The notes below the pieces were generated by a model. The model searched no databases. It had not been told where the DNA came from and saw only the letters and a program-made list of their open reading frames with translations. Shown here one piece after another: positions 19,358 to 30,353 of a stretch of 64,000 nucleotides of DNA. Positions within the stretch are counted from its first letter, which is position 1, and the number at the start of each line of letters is the position of its first letter. A program made the translations under genes and the position numbers. This DNA comes from Zingiber officinale (lineage: Eukaryota > Streptophyta > Magnoliopsida > Zingiberales > Zingiberaceae), in contig NC_055996.1 of the NCBI RefSeq assembly GCF_018446385.1, positions 54,048,365 to 54,112,364 on the forward strand. Direction: 5' to 3'.

Positions 19358-20480
19358 TATTACGCCCTGAGGGTATACTTGTGTGCCAAATCGTATGGTA
19401 CCCCTAGTGATAATATAGGAAATACGATATCAAACCAATTGAAGCCGACGTAAAAATACCGATGTAATATAACAACACCAAGTCACAAAATAATAATGCA
19501 TGTATATATGCATGTACATGTAAACACACTCAAAATCTAATACAGAAAGAAACTGTAACCATAAACAACAGGAACAATAATATAAAGCAACTCAATGGAA
19601 ACCCAACTCGAGCAGGACTGGCAGCAGGACCTTTAAGCGACACAACACCTCCTCTATTAGCTAACCTGAAAGTCAGGAAAAGCAAAGGGTAGTGAGTACA
19701 ACTACTCAATGAGTAGAAGAAGATAGTGCATGCATAATATACTAACAGGAGATCAAAAGATATAGTCTTAGGTAAAATACTTACTAACCAACGTAGGTAT
19801 AGCAATATAATCACTAGCTAACCAAAAATCTAATCAATAACATAGCACTTCACTAACCTACTCAACCAAGAGTAACCAATAAATCGAGAGTACATACAGT
19901 ACATCCAAACTTGCGCGAATAAATACATGACTAACATATAGCAAGTATATCACAAACACCGACTCTGGGAGAACACTCTACCGCGGATGGTCTTGTGGGT
20001 AGTTAGGGTAAAAGACTAGTCACTATCCGCGGGAGAACGCTCTATCATGGATAGTCTTATGGGCGGACAGAGTAAATAGCTAGTCACTATCTGTGGGAGA
20101 ACGCTCTACCACAGATAGTCCCGTGGACAGACAGGGTATATACCAATGGTCACTAATGACTCTCTCTCTCTCACCCACGCATGAGAGACATGATATACTA
20201 ATGATCGCTGACGACTCTCTCAACCACGAATAGGAGACAATGATCGACAGGATATACCAATGGTTGCAGACGACTCTCTCAACCATGAATGGGAGACAAT
20301 GGTCAACAAGGTATAACAACCAAGGGGTCTAGTAGGATCCTTGAAATCTTACATTATGGTATAATTCTACTAATGTATAGGCTTGAGCCTATATAAAAAA
20401 GTAAGGGTCTACTAGGATACTTGGTACCCTATATTACGATATAATCCTACTAATATATAGTCATCCAATAGACGATCACG
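19358..20480 (-). mobile_element. Gypsy LTR, outer part
   Basis: It begins TATTACGCCCTGAGG, close to the TGTCACGCCC end of the chromovirus LTR at 33834, and has the same order of motifs. Repeated hairpins with GGGAGAACGCTCTACC loops occur at 19990-20120; one has arms ACTATCTGTGG/CCACAGATAGT. It is interrupted at 20481 by a Copia solo LTR and continues at 21845. Confidence 0.55.
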
Positions 20481-20894
20481 TGTTGGATCGAGATGCGCTA
20501 GAGGGGGGGTGAATAGCGCTCACGGCTATTTCGTTCGACTATCAGAATCGTAAAACAATCGTCGAGTAATTAACGCAGCGGAAATGAAATAGAGAAAACA
20601 CAGACACGAAGGAATTACTTCGTTCGGAGCTTAAGGCGACTCCTACTCGAAGACCCGCGATCCTTGATTTCTTTCGGTGGGCAACAACTATAAGTTCGAA
20701 ATAATTACAAACTGAAGTACAATAATTGACAATTAATTATACCGACGACAATTAAGAAATGAAGATTCCGAGCTCCGGGTCGTCGGGTGGTTGTCGCAGT
20801 ACTTCGGAAGCAATACTTGAGCAGAACACAACACGAGGAAGCTTTTTCTTTCGTTGCTACTTGTTGAACTGAAGTGTTGCTCGAACCCTGCTTT

Positions 20895-21130
20895 TAAACA
20901 GTGTTCAAGGCGCCTTGAAAGCCTCCGAAGGCGCCTCCATAGCTCCAAGTCCACCGTGCAGATGAGCGCTGACCATTCTGCATTTATCACCTTGAAGGCG
21001 CCTTCATAGGTCTTCAAGGCGCCTTCCAAGGCGCCTCCATAGCCAACCGAGGCGCCTTCAGCCCTTCTTCGCGGCCAGGTCAGCTTTTGCACCCGAGGCG
21101 CCTCCAAGCTCCATGGAGGCGCCTCGGACA
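20895..21130. repeat. GGCGCC palindrome array
   Basis: Palindromes centred on GGCGCC include TTCAAGGCGCCTTGAA, and CCGAGGCGCCTCCA paired with TGGAGGCGCCTCGG. It occupies the same place in this LTR as the CCGGGCGCCCGG and GATCGATC arrays in the other families. Confidence 0.8.
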
Positions 21131-21489
21131 CTGTTCATCCGAGGTTAATCTTTGCACTTTAGTCCCTGCAAGATACATTAATCCCAAATATACCCTGCAG
21201 CACAAAGTTAGCACATAAAGCATAATAGAAGTGATAATGATAGTCTCCAGACTATCCGAGCCTGACTTCGGGTTTCCATCCGGAAACCTTAGGTCGACCC
21301 GACGCGTACTGTTCCCTCTACGGGGAACGCGTCCTCACCTACTCCACTCAAGAGATTTACCTGCTGCCAGTGTGATCCTCCAGATCGACTGGACTTTTGC
21401 TCAGCACTCGACGCTTCCGGACTTTCTGCTGGACATCCGCTTCCCGGCTAGTCCAGTCTTTCACCTGGTTCGCGACACCAGGACTTTCC

Positions 21490-21740
21490 ACCTAGGGTTA
21501 CCACCCCCTAGGACTTTTGCCTGAAGCCATCGACCTGCTAAGACTTTCCGCATAGGGTTACCACCCCCTATGACCTAGGGTTACCACCCCCTAGGGTTTT
21601 CCCTTTGCCTAACCGCAGCTAGGACTTTTCTCCACCTAGGGTTATCACCCCCTAGGACCTAGGGTTATCACCCCCTAGGACCTAGGGTTACCACCCCCTA
21701 GGGTTTTCACCTGCCTAACCGCAGTTAGGACTTTCCTGAA
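21490..21740. repeat. CCTAGGG hairpin array
   Basis: Six hairpins with loop TTACCAC or TTATCAC. Most have arms CCTAGGG/CCCTAGG; one has CATAGGG/CCCTATG, a paired change. Two further units have CCTAAC paired with GTTAGG or GCTAGG around CGCA. Confidence 0.85.
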
Positions 21741-21844
21741 ACACTCATTCAATATGTTAGATAACAACAAGACTTAACTTTGAACCCTTTGCCATTATCA
21801 AAACTTGGGTTCGATCGTCGGATGCTTCCCGCACCAACATCACG

Positions 21845-23400
21845 TTCCCAAGTTACTAGTTACCTAGTATTAATATCTCGACTAATTTTGTGTAATCATC
21901 TCAGATATAATAAACAACGGGATCAAGATCAAGTAATCCTAGGAGTTGATTCAAAAGGAAAAGCCTAGTGGAATACACTACCTTTCTGCTGGGGAATGAT
22001 TTCCATTAAGTATAGGTCAGTATAATCTCACTAACATATATGCCCTCGTACCCGTATACAACTATACAACATATAATATCAGTAACCTCTAGGCACAAGC
22101 CTAAGTATATAACCATACTATAATACAAATTCAAGAACATTAGCTATAGACTTAAATAACAACAAAGGTTTATTAGGGTACTTAATATCCTATACCATAG
22201 TATGAAATAATAAATAAAGGTTTAGCCAGATGCTCGATATCCTATACTACGGTATGATCATCCTAACAATAAACACAAAGTCAAATCATCTATTAAGGGA
22301 TCTAGTAGAATATCTAATATCCTACACTATGGTATGGCAATATCATGCATATCCATAAACACCATCATGAATATTAAACATAATTGCATAGTTATCCACA
22401 ATAGATTAACATATAAAGATAAACAATAAGGTATCAAACTCAGGAGTGATATATGATAGACTTAAGGTAAATAAGAAACTGCGACCTCATCAAAATATGA
22501 CAGTAACCAATCATGCACTAAAATCAAAGCTATCAAGAAGATAAGCAAGGTCTACCCACCTCAACCATATAACGTGCTTATTGTCTTCTAGCCAAAGAAT
22601 TTGCCTCGAGCTCGAATCTAAGTGTTAGAAAAGAAGCCAATCTAAGTAAAATAATAATCCTTGTTATCAACCCATTGTTTAATTTCTATGTTAATATATT
22701 AATCCCTCCATCAATTGAATAATCAACCCATTAATCTCAATTAATCATCCATTTAAACCAACCTAATAATTATCTAGCTTATCATTTCAATTAATCCATT
22801 AATAAATCAATTACAACCTAAACCAATCTTACATACCCATTAATCAGTAATTAAATTAATTAATACAAATTAATTGATTAACTAACTTAATTAAAACTAA
22901 TTCTTACCATTGTCACTATAGATCGTTGCGATGTCGACGATGGAGGTTTTGCTACGGTGCTAGCGGTTCATCAATATGGAACTGCAATGATGATAGGATG
23001 ACTGGGAGTAGAAGGGCAATTGGCAATGGCGGAGGTGTGCGGTAGCATCATCATCGCATGGCGTCATAGTGTCGGATCACGCTGCGGAACGTCGACGAGG
23101 AGACTGGTGCGGTAATGGGCATCTGTCGTTGTTCACAAGGCTATAGGGTTGCTCTCGGTGGCCGGTGGAATCAGTGATGGCGTCGACTGGCAGAGGAGGT
23201 AGGCTGATGACGGATCTGCTGTAGAAAAATCACAGCGGCTGCCACGCGATCGTACGCGATAATAGCCAGCAGAGGTCGTAGGTTGCTCGCGGAGGGAGCC
23301 TCGGAAGACCTCTGTGACTGTTCTCTGACGGCGAGTAAGACGGCGACACAGAGCCGTACTTGTGTTCGACGGGGCCTGAAGTGCATACTAAAAAGTGACT
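21845..23400 (-). mobile_element. Gypsy LTR, inner part
   Basis: It resumes the LTR begun at 19358. AT-rich sequence is followed by a GC-rich block (22920-23390) with many ACGG and GGCGG words, in the same order as the chromovirus LTRs at 33834 and 41510. Total length without the Copia insert is near 2.7 kb, close to those LTRs. The right end is not resolved and sequence identity is low by eye. Confidence 0.5.
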
Positions 23401-23737
23401 CTTTTGCTATGACAAATAATAATAAAGTTCAATTTACAGATAACATATACACTAAATACATAAATAAACTAAAAATAAATATATTACATCAATAAAAATA
23501 ATAAATATTTAAAATAATTATATAACACTTTTTGTCTAGTTGTTTTAGAGATAAAAATATTTATTAAATCTGTATAATTCAATTGTTGAACTCTTTCTTT
23601 CTCAATCGATAACTTTGATAGTCCATTTAGTGTATTCTATAACATTGAGACCAATGTGGTGGCCGCAGACAGTAGCAAGGCGACAAGTAGTAACCACCAT
23701 GCAATTAGGTCGTAGTTCGCACAAGCGACTGAGGTAG
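23401..23737. other. Spacer, unassigned
   Basis: AT-rich then mixed sequence. No gene or clear element end is recognised. The 5' edge of the truncated Copia LTR that follows lies about 23738. Confidence 0.4.
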
Positions 23738-25403
23738 CGTGCTCTTAAGTGGTATGAGTTATTATTGATGAACTTGAGTTGGGTGTTCGGGACGAACACA
23801 GGAAGCTCAAGCTCATCGGGAGACCAAAACCAATTCCTCCTCTCGGTCTCTGTTGTAGCCTCTTATTTATAAAGCCTTATACCCACTTAGAGTCAATCTT
23901 ACCCATCTTGTTGTGGCCGGCCAAGCCATGCTTGGAGCCCAAGCTAGGGCCGACCAAGCCAAAGGATGGAGCCATGTTTATGACCAGCCAAGCTTGGAGC
24001 CCAAGCTAGGTGGTCGGCCACATTAAATTAAAAAGTTATTTTAATTTTAAAATCTTTCCTTTTGTGGAAGCCATGGTTTTAAAAGAGAGTTTTAAAATTT
24101 TAAAATCTTTCTTTTTATAACTTTCTACGAAGGATTAAGAGAAAGATTTGATATATTTCCTTATTTGTAGTTAAGAGAAAGATTTTAATTTTTGATAAAA
24201 CTTTCATTTTTTGTAACCATCCACATGTTTTAAAAGAGAGATTTTAATTTATAAAATTTTCCTTTTATAACCAACAAGGGATTTAAATGAGAAATTTTTA
24301 TTAAAAATTTCTTACCGAAAACAAATAAGGAAGTTTTAATTTTATGTTTAAAACTTTCCTTGTTTGGAGCAATAGGGGTGACCGACCATGACAAGAAGAA
24401 AAGGAAGCTTTAATTTTTTGCTTTAAAACTTTCCTTTTTAGTAATTGGCAAGGAAAATAAGGAAGTTTTAATTATGTTTAAAACTTTCCTTTTTTGCCAA
24501 GACCAATGATTACAAAAGAGAAGAAGAGGGTGTCTCACCCAACAACATATTTTCTATTCCTCTCTTCCAATCCTTGGTGGCCAGCCCTTGTTCCTTTTCT
24601 CTTCTCCTTTCGTTTTCTTCCTTGGAGGTCGGCGACATCAATTGTGGGAGTCTCTTGGTGGCCAGTTGCTTGAAGTCGAAGAAGAAGAGAAGGAAGCTTT
24701 CTTGTCTAGCATCCCTTGGAAGTTAGTTGGTGGCCGGATCATGGAAGCCTTGGAAGAAGCTTAAGTGGATCTCATCTTGGAAGATTGTCGCCCACACGAC
24801 GTCCAAGAGAAGGAAGGGAATACAATAGAAGATCAAGAGGTCTATAAGCTACAAAAGGTATAACTAGTTATTAGTTTCTGCATCATAACTAGTTCATCTT
24901 TTGTATAGATCTTGAAAAATTAAACACAAGAGGTTATCGGTTTTAGTTTATTGTTTTGTTATCGATTTTACTTTTCGATTTCATGTTTCGATAATATGAT
25001 TCTATTGAGGTCTCTATAGTTAAACTTAGTTTACTGTAAGAAGTTAAATATCTAATTTCTTTGTGAGGCTTTGTCTAGGAAGTGGAAGATGATCTCATAC
25101 CCAAGAAGGCCTAGTGTCTCGCCATGTTTAACTTGGAAGTCGATCATTGAAATAGATATTTGATAACTTCTGTAATATGGTTTAACTTAGGAAGATCACA
25201 TCGATTAAACATGGAGTAAGAATGTTAAGTATCGTTTCCAATCCAAGTTTAACTTATGAAGGACAATTTGGATTAATAATGTTAAGCATCGTTTGCAATC
25301 CAAATTTAAATTCAGTAGAGTACATGGGTAGCTAGGATAGTTCTATGCTTGTACAAATTTTTGTACAGAAGAACTAGGACGGTATTCCGAGTAGCAACCA
25401 ACA
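23738..25403 (+). mobile_element. 5'-truncated Copia LTR (same family as 30354)
   Basis: It contains the family's conserved block (TTATTATTGATGAACTTG, GTGTTCGGGACGAACAC, CAATTCCTCCTCTCGGTC) and ends GAGTAGCAACCAACA at 25403, as in the full LTRs. The left part of the LTR, including the left arm of its hairpin, is missing. It directly abuts Gypsy leader sequence on the right. Confidence 0.75.
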
Positions 25404-26495
25404 CCTCCATCTTCACGCTCTTGAATAGGTGAAGGAAGTTCCCACAGACGACGCCAAATTAATCCTGTCCGGAATCCGAGTCAGACGAAGGTTGGATGAG
25501 TTGTTGTTAGCGTTGACGGAGGGGCGAATAAGACACCCTTCGCGTATGTACCCTTGAGAACGAACCCCCACGTGGTGCTGACGGACAACGATGACTGAGT
25601 TGACGACTAGAGTTCTGCGCACACTCAAACAAGCACACGGAATGTTAGAGGTTGAAAACCAGGGAAAAAGTCTCCAGAGCAGGCCCTCCAACGTTTTTCC
25701 CCAAAAGAACAATGTACGAAGGAGAAAGAAAAGTAGAAGACAAATGCAAATGTGCGAGAGAGTGTACCCGTGTAAGGGAGAGGACCTCCCTTTTTATATG
25801 ACCATGTGTACTTCTGGAGCCTGGCTCATGTCAGAGGATGTTTGGTGTCAGGACTTGCCAGGTGATGGAGGACACATGCCACCCTTCTATGGGATGGAAG
25901 AATGTTTCACTCACGGAGGATGACCGACCCTTGGAATATTCCCTGACATGCAATAATCATTCTCTGACAGGCAGTTATGATCCCCTGACCTTGTTGTCAT
26001 CTAGCGCCTTCTGTCCCGCCCGAGTATGACTAGGGGCAGCTCGGGGACAGTCAGGAGTTGGCCTATTGGGGGGACCAATCCTGGATATAACCGAGCTATG
26101 GGAATCCGGCTAGTGAGAGCAGGTCAGGCATCACCCCTGCCGCCCACCATGCCACAGACCTAGGTGTCTCAAATATGGGATCTTGGTCTGTCAGAACCCG
26201 GTCGGGCACCATGTCACTGATGTCGTCAAACAGTCTTACCTCTTCTTCTCCCTAGCTGCCGATTGCCACGTCACCTTAACTTCTGACGACCACGTCCCCA
26301 TGACTTCTGACTGTTACGTCCCCTTGATTTCTGACTGACACGTCCCCTTGACTTCTGATTGCTACATCCCCTTGACTTCTGATTGTCACGTCCCCCTGAC
26401 TTCTGACTGTCACATCCCGTTGACTTCTGACTGCCACGCCCCCTTGATTTCTGACTGCCCAACTTTATCGGACTTTATTATTATACACCGTATTA
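25404..26495 (-). mobile_element. Gypsy leader and LTR fragment
   Basis: Minus-strand relative of the element at 11657-13174. Leader with TTTGGCGTCGTCTGTGGG (25440-25459), then an LTR from 26495 (TAATACGGTGTAT) to 25460 (GGACAGGATTA). About 1036 bp, lacking the 84- and 39-bp arrays. Confidence 0.75.
26270..26460. repeat. 27-bp tandem array
   Basis: About seven units of CTTGACTTCTGACTGTCACGTCC type, homologous to the four units at 13046-13145. Confidence 0.9.
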
Positions 26496-27272
26496 CTAGC
26501 AATTTAGGTCAAACATGCGAATCGATCTAGCAATTTTAATTAAAAATATTACTTAGATCTAAGCTTACTAAAATTAAAAGTACGAAATAGTATAGACTAA
26601 ATTGAGCCGGAATGAAGATTTTGGTTTTGTTTTTTCAACCCGAACCGTTTTCAGTTTGTTTGATAACTCAATTTTTTTAGCTCGACTAATGCTATTTTTT
26701 TTCTTATAATTTAATTAAAATATTGAGCTAATTCATTGTACTTATTTTGTTTTAATTATTTTTAGTTTGTTAAAGAAAAGTTAAATTCACAAAATAATAT
26801 GTATTATTATAGTTTATTTGTTCAAATAAATTAATAATCAATATTTGAACAAATTTATTCATAAATTATTCTCAAGTTTTATTTAAAACATTAATCAATC
26901 CAATTCATTTATTTTTTATTATTAAGTAAATAAATAAATAAAATAAATGGGCTTTCATGGAATTAAGAGCCTGCGAGGGATATTCCGATAGTTTTAATTT
27001 GTTTTAAAAAATGCTAACTAATTCATTAAATCATAAAAATAAAAAAAAAACTGATATTTCAGGTACCATATTTATAATTCCTGGCGGTTCAAAAGCAATA
27101 ATTAATTAACTTGGAAAAACAGTTAGAAAATGAGAACACAAAATAAATCTTAATTTGTAACTTTTGATTAAGATTTACCAAATTAATATATATAAAAAAA
27201 AAATAGCTCGGTGCATGAAGCTCCCGATTCTATTTTTTACAAGAGATTATTTTCATGATTTGAAATCGTGAT
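26496..27272. other. AT-rich intergenic sequence
   Basis: No gene seen. A dyad-rich AATTAATTAACTTGG stretch near 27101 and a short repeat ACATAATTA (twice, 27283-27300) at the 3' end of the next ORF are all that stands out. Confidence 0.5.
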
Positions 27273-27653
27273 TTACCAAATTAACATAATTAACATAATT
27301 AAATCCAGTGCACACCTGTAACTTAGACCCAAGCCAGTGCATATTAAAGCCACCTTCAACCATTTGAGCTTCACCAACTCCCTCTCTTCTTCTTCTTCTC
27401 CTCCTCCTCCTCCTCTTGCTGCTCTCCCTTCTCCGGCGGTTGTCTTGACCACGTGGTAGAAAACAGAGTAGAGGCTCGCGTAGGCTCCGAAGCCGAGGGA
27501 GATGACGAGAGGGAAGTACAGGGAGGGGTGGCGGTGCCGCAGTTGTTCGTCCCCATGAATCGAATAGAGTCCAATGCACGCCGCCAACGGCATGGCCAAT
27601 TCTCCGATGGTCTTTAAGTTACTAGTGTTTGAAACCCTGGCCTCCTCAGCCAC
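27273..27653 (-). CDS. Small multi-pass membrane protein, unrecognised
   Basis: A 126-codon frame without repeats typical of transposons. It has three hydrophobic stretches, about residues 17-31 (GELAMPLAACIGLYS), 45-65 (YFPLVISLGFGAYASLYSVF) and 98-124 (WLKVALICTGLGLSYRC then LIMLIMLIW). An acidic/glycine linker (GGGGGEEEEE, about residues 80-90) separates the last two. I do not recognise the family. The apparent start is GTG. In frame, the sequence stays open upstream to about 27830 without any ATG, so either the ATG mutated to GTG or an upstream exon joins at the CGCGCAG acceptor near 27815. The hydrophobic C-terminus is partly encoded by a short ATT/AATTATGTT repeat and may be an acquired end. 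Strongest candidate for a host gene besides sucrose synthase. Confidence 0.5.
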   Translation of the reverse strand: MAEEARVSNTSNLKTIGELAMPLAACIGLYSIHGDEQLRHRHPSLYFPLVISLGFGAYASLYSVFYHVVKTTAGEGRAARGGGGGEEEEERELVKLKWLKVALICTGLGLSYRCALDLIMLIMLIW

Positions 27654-27829
27654 TGCAGTCGGACCACGCCCTCTCCCTGCCCGACCCTCACCATCGCCAC
27701 CGCAGCCAAGGCCCCAGCCGCCGCCACTACTGTTTGAGACCGCTCTGTCCTCTGCCGCCTTCTCCAGATCTAGCGTCAGCGCATGTGCTGTTGGAAGTTG
27801 CAGTTCGGCCTGCGCGTAAAATTTTAAGA

Positions 27830-28449
27830 TGTTTTATGATATATTATTATATTATATATGATTTGATTTTGAGAGGACTCCGCTGTACCTCGAGGGCTTG
27901 TGGGAGCTCTCTTTGCAAATTATTTTATAATATGACGGAATTTTAATATACAACTGGTCCTGTCTTAAATGTTAAATGTGAAGAGATAACATAAAGAGAT
28001 GATATGCCGGACAGATAACACTACTGTTGACTGAGAGATAGAAGGGACTGTCAACGGAGAAAAAGTTAATGAGCTAAATAAGAAAGGGACTCCGGGCACC
28101 TTTCTCTTCTTTGTATATATAGAAAAATAAGCCAACACAATATTAAGTGAGAATCAGAAAGGGATCCTTAGTATAGATCCTTTGATACTCATATTATTTG
28201 ACGTTCAAGTCAGTATATTAGTCGAGTGAAAAAATAGAGAAGAATGCAATAGATGCGTATATGTAAATGAGATTGTTGTGTGTTAACTAGAGAGAGAAGA
28301 GATAATAAAATAAACATCTAAATTAATTTGTCCATGAAATATACAGTATATATAGGGAGGTATTATATATTTGGTCAATTGACAAAATAATAAAAGGACA
28401 CTAGTTAATTAATTTATTCTAATAATTACTATATCTTAATCTTGATTTG
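27830..28449. other. AT-rich flank, possible decayed Copia LTR
   Basis: No gene. On the minus strand CCTCCCTATATATACTG (about 28346-28362) is TATA-like and lies downstream of the Copia pol remnant in its own direction, so the block may be that element's LTR. Ends were not found. Confidence 0.35.
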
Positions 28450-29590
28450 GTTTGTTGAATAATTCTCTTTTACCCCTTGCAAAATCAACGGGAGATCTCT
28501 GACATTGAATTTACTTACTAGCTTGTTGAAACGTTATTTGGATAATGACTTAGTAAAGATATCAGTAATTTGATCCTCCGTAAAAATATAAGAGATCGAT
28601 AATTGTTGAGTCACCAGACGCTTTCGAACAAAATAAAAATCAATTTAATTTTTACATGTTTTATATGAGAATGAAAAATTAGATTTGCTGTGAGATATGT
28701 TGCTCCAATATTATTACACTAATTTTTTGGTGCAATATTTGATGCAAGATGAAGTTCAGAAAGAAGTGATTAAAGTCAAATAATTTCAAATATTGTATTT
28801 GCTATAACTTTATATTTTACCTTAATGCTTGAACGAGATACTGTAGGTTATTTTATTGAATTCCATGAGATAAGGTTCTATCTAAGAAATATTGCATATC
28901 CATTAGTAGAGTGTTTAATTATCTTCAGGAGAACTTGCCCAATCTGCATCACTATAGGCATGTAAATCTTGAGACGATTGGCGATATAAAAGAAAACCAT
29001 GTAGAATAGTACCTTTGAGATAGCGAAGTATTCTTTTTACATTATCTTAATTTTGTTTAGTTGGAGCATGCATGAATTGACAAGCACGATTTACTACAAA
29101 GGTAATATGCGTGTAATAGTGACATATTGTGAGACTTCAATAATGCTTCGATAAATCTGTGGATTAGATAGAGTAAGAGAGGATAAAGTTGAAAAGTTGT
29201 TTATAGTAATTGGTGTAAAGACTGGATGCGCTCCATCTATTTAGCTCTTTGGAGAAGTCCAGTAATGTACTTGCTCTGAGAAAGAAGATAGTCTTCATCA
29301 TGTAGAATAAGTTCAATACTAAGAAAAAAATGAGCAATACCCAAATCTCGAGTAGAAAATTCTTGATTGAGAAGACTTAATAAAGTTATGATACCCTTGT
29401 GATCGTTTCCTTTTACTGTGAAGCGTAATTGAGCGTAATCGAGCATACTTGGCCAACGGAGAGGACTTCCCCTTTCTATATCACCTCTTATAACCTCCAC
29501 AATCATAAGATGACAAAGAACATCCGATGTCAGTATTTGTCGAGTAAAGGAAGACATACAGCTTAGGAGATGTTTAGTCATCGTTTGAGG
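28450..29590 (-). pseudogene. Copia reverse transcriptase-RNase H remnant
   Basis: Minus strand. The frame 29581-29237 holds the end of reverse transcriptase (FSTRDLGIAHFFLSIEL, then LLSQSKYITGLLQRAK). Further on, RNase H motifs survive: LHAYSDADWASSPED near 28940-28980 and IGATYLTANLIFHSHIKHVKI near 28640-28700. Stops and frameshifts separate them. An old insertion. Confidence 0.8.
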
Positions 29591-30348
29591 AATCTTCCGT
29601 TATACATGTGCACTGCCTTTGTAGCTTACATCATTAATGAAGCGGTTTAAGAGAATATTCTATCAGCTAAGGGAAGATGTATAGTCATCTTCAAAGAAGG
29701 TTCCATTGAATGCATATGTTATAATAGAAGAATATTCTATGGCAAATGTCTATTACTCTTTGACAGATTGTTGTGATTTTTTGGCAATGCTCTCCCCTGA
29801 AGATATTTGGGTTGGATCTTTAGTCAACCGACTATATATTGTATAGGCTGATCGATGCATAAGTAGGATACCAAGTCCAATATGACCGTTCGACCCCTAG
29901 GCCGCTCGACTAAGTATTGTGATGCTGGGAATCTAATTAAAACAACAGAGAACTAAGTCTCATAGGCTCGTTAGATTCTATGACCGATCGATCATACGTT
30001 GGGATACTTGCTTCTGAAGGATAGGGAACCAAGTCTCGAGAGATCTGATCGGTACTTTTATCCGATCGAATTTGTCATGAGAATTGTCTGGCGTCTGTCT
30101 TGCATACATACAAGAAACAAAGATGTTGAAAAGTGTGAACCTGATCAGCATTATAATCAACCGGCTATATACCAAGAATCATACTATAGCAACGGAGAAC
30201 TGTATCTCGTATGATCGACCGACGTGTTAAGGTAGGTCGAATTTTCTTTGTGTATCTTGGTAGTGAGTGGAGCTACCAATCCTTGCAATTTGACTAGCTT
30301 TAGGGTTGACTGAACCATATGCTGAGAGCTATTCTTTGAGAATGGGAA
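29591..30348. repeat. Older repeat at the Copia target
   Basis: Unclassified sequence with recurring GATCGATC and CCAAGTCTC phrases (near 29870 and 30030) and no supported gene. It was contiguous with 50552 before the 20 kb Copia insertion. The joined sequence resembles a Gypsy LTR, by similarity of 50900-50990 to 17391-17450. Confidence 0.45.
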
Positions 30349-30353
30349 GATAG

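Larger units (their letters stand above)
20481..21839 (-). mobile_element. Copia solo LTR
   Basis: 1359 bp from TGTTGGATCG to GCACCAACA, flanked by the duplication TCACG (20476-20480 and 21840-21844). On the minus strand it reads TGTTGGTGCGGGAAGC at the start and ends CACCCCCCCTCTAGCGC then TCCAACA, the same end style as the other Copia LTRs here. Order in LTR direction: hairpin array (21490-21740), GGCGCC palindromes (20890-21130), a TTTAAAAG TATA-like motif (about 20891-20898) and a leader. A solo LTR usually arises by recombination between the two LTRs of a full element. Confidence 0.9.

Noticed and set aside
23171..23386. Short minus-strand protein gene in a GC-rich block
   Set aside because: Its position and composition match the GC-rich U3 block of the Gypsy LTRs at 35.9 and 43.6 kb, so it is probably LTR sequence.
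26271..26462. Repetitive basic protein with a nine-residue period
   Set aside because: It is the antisense reading of a 27-bp tandem array inside a Gypsy LTR.
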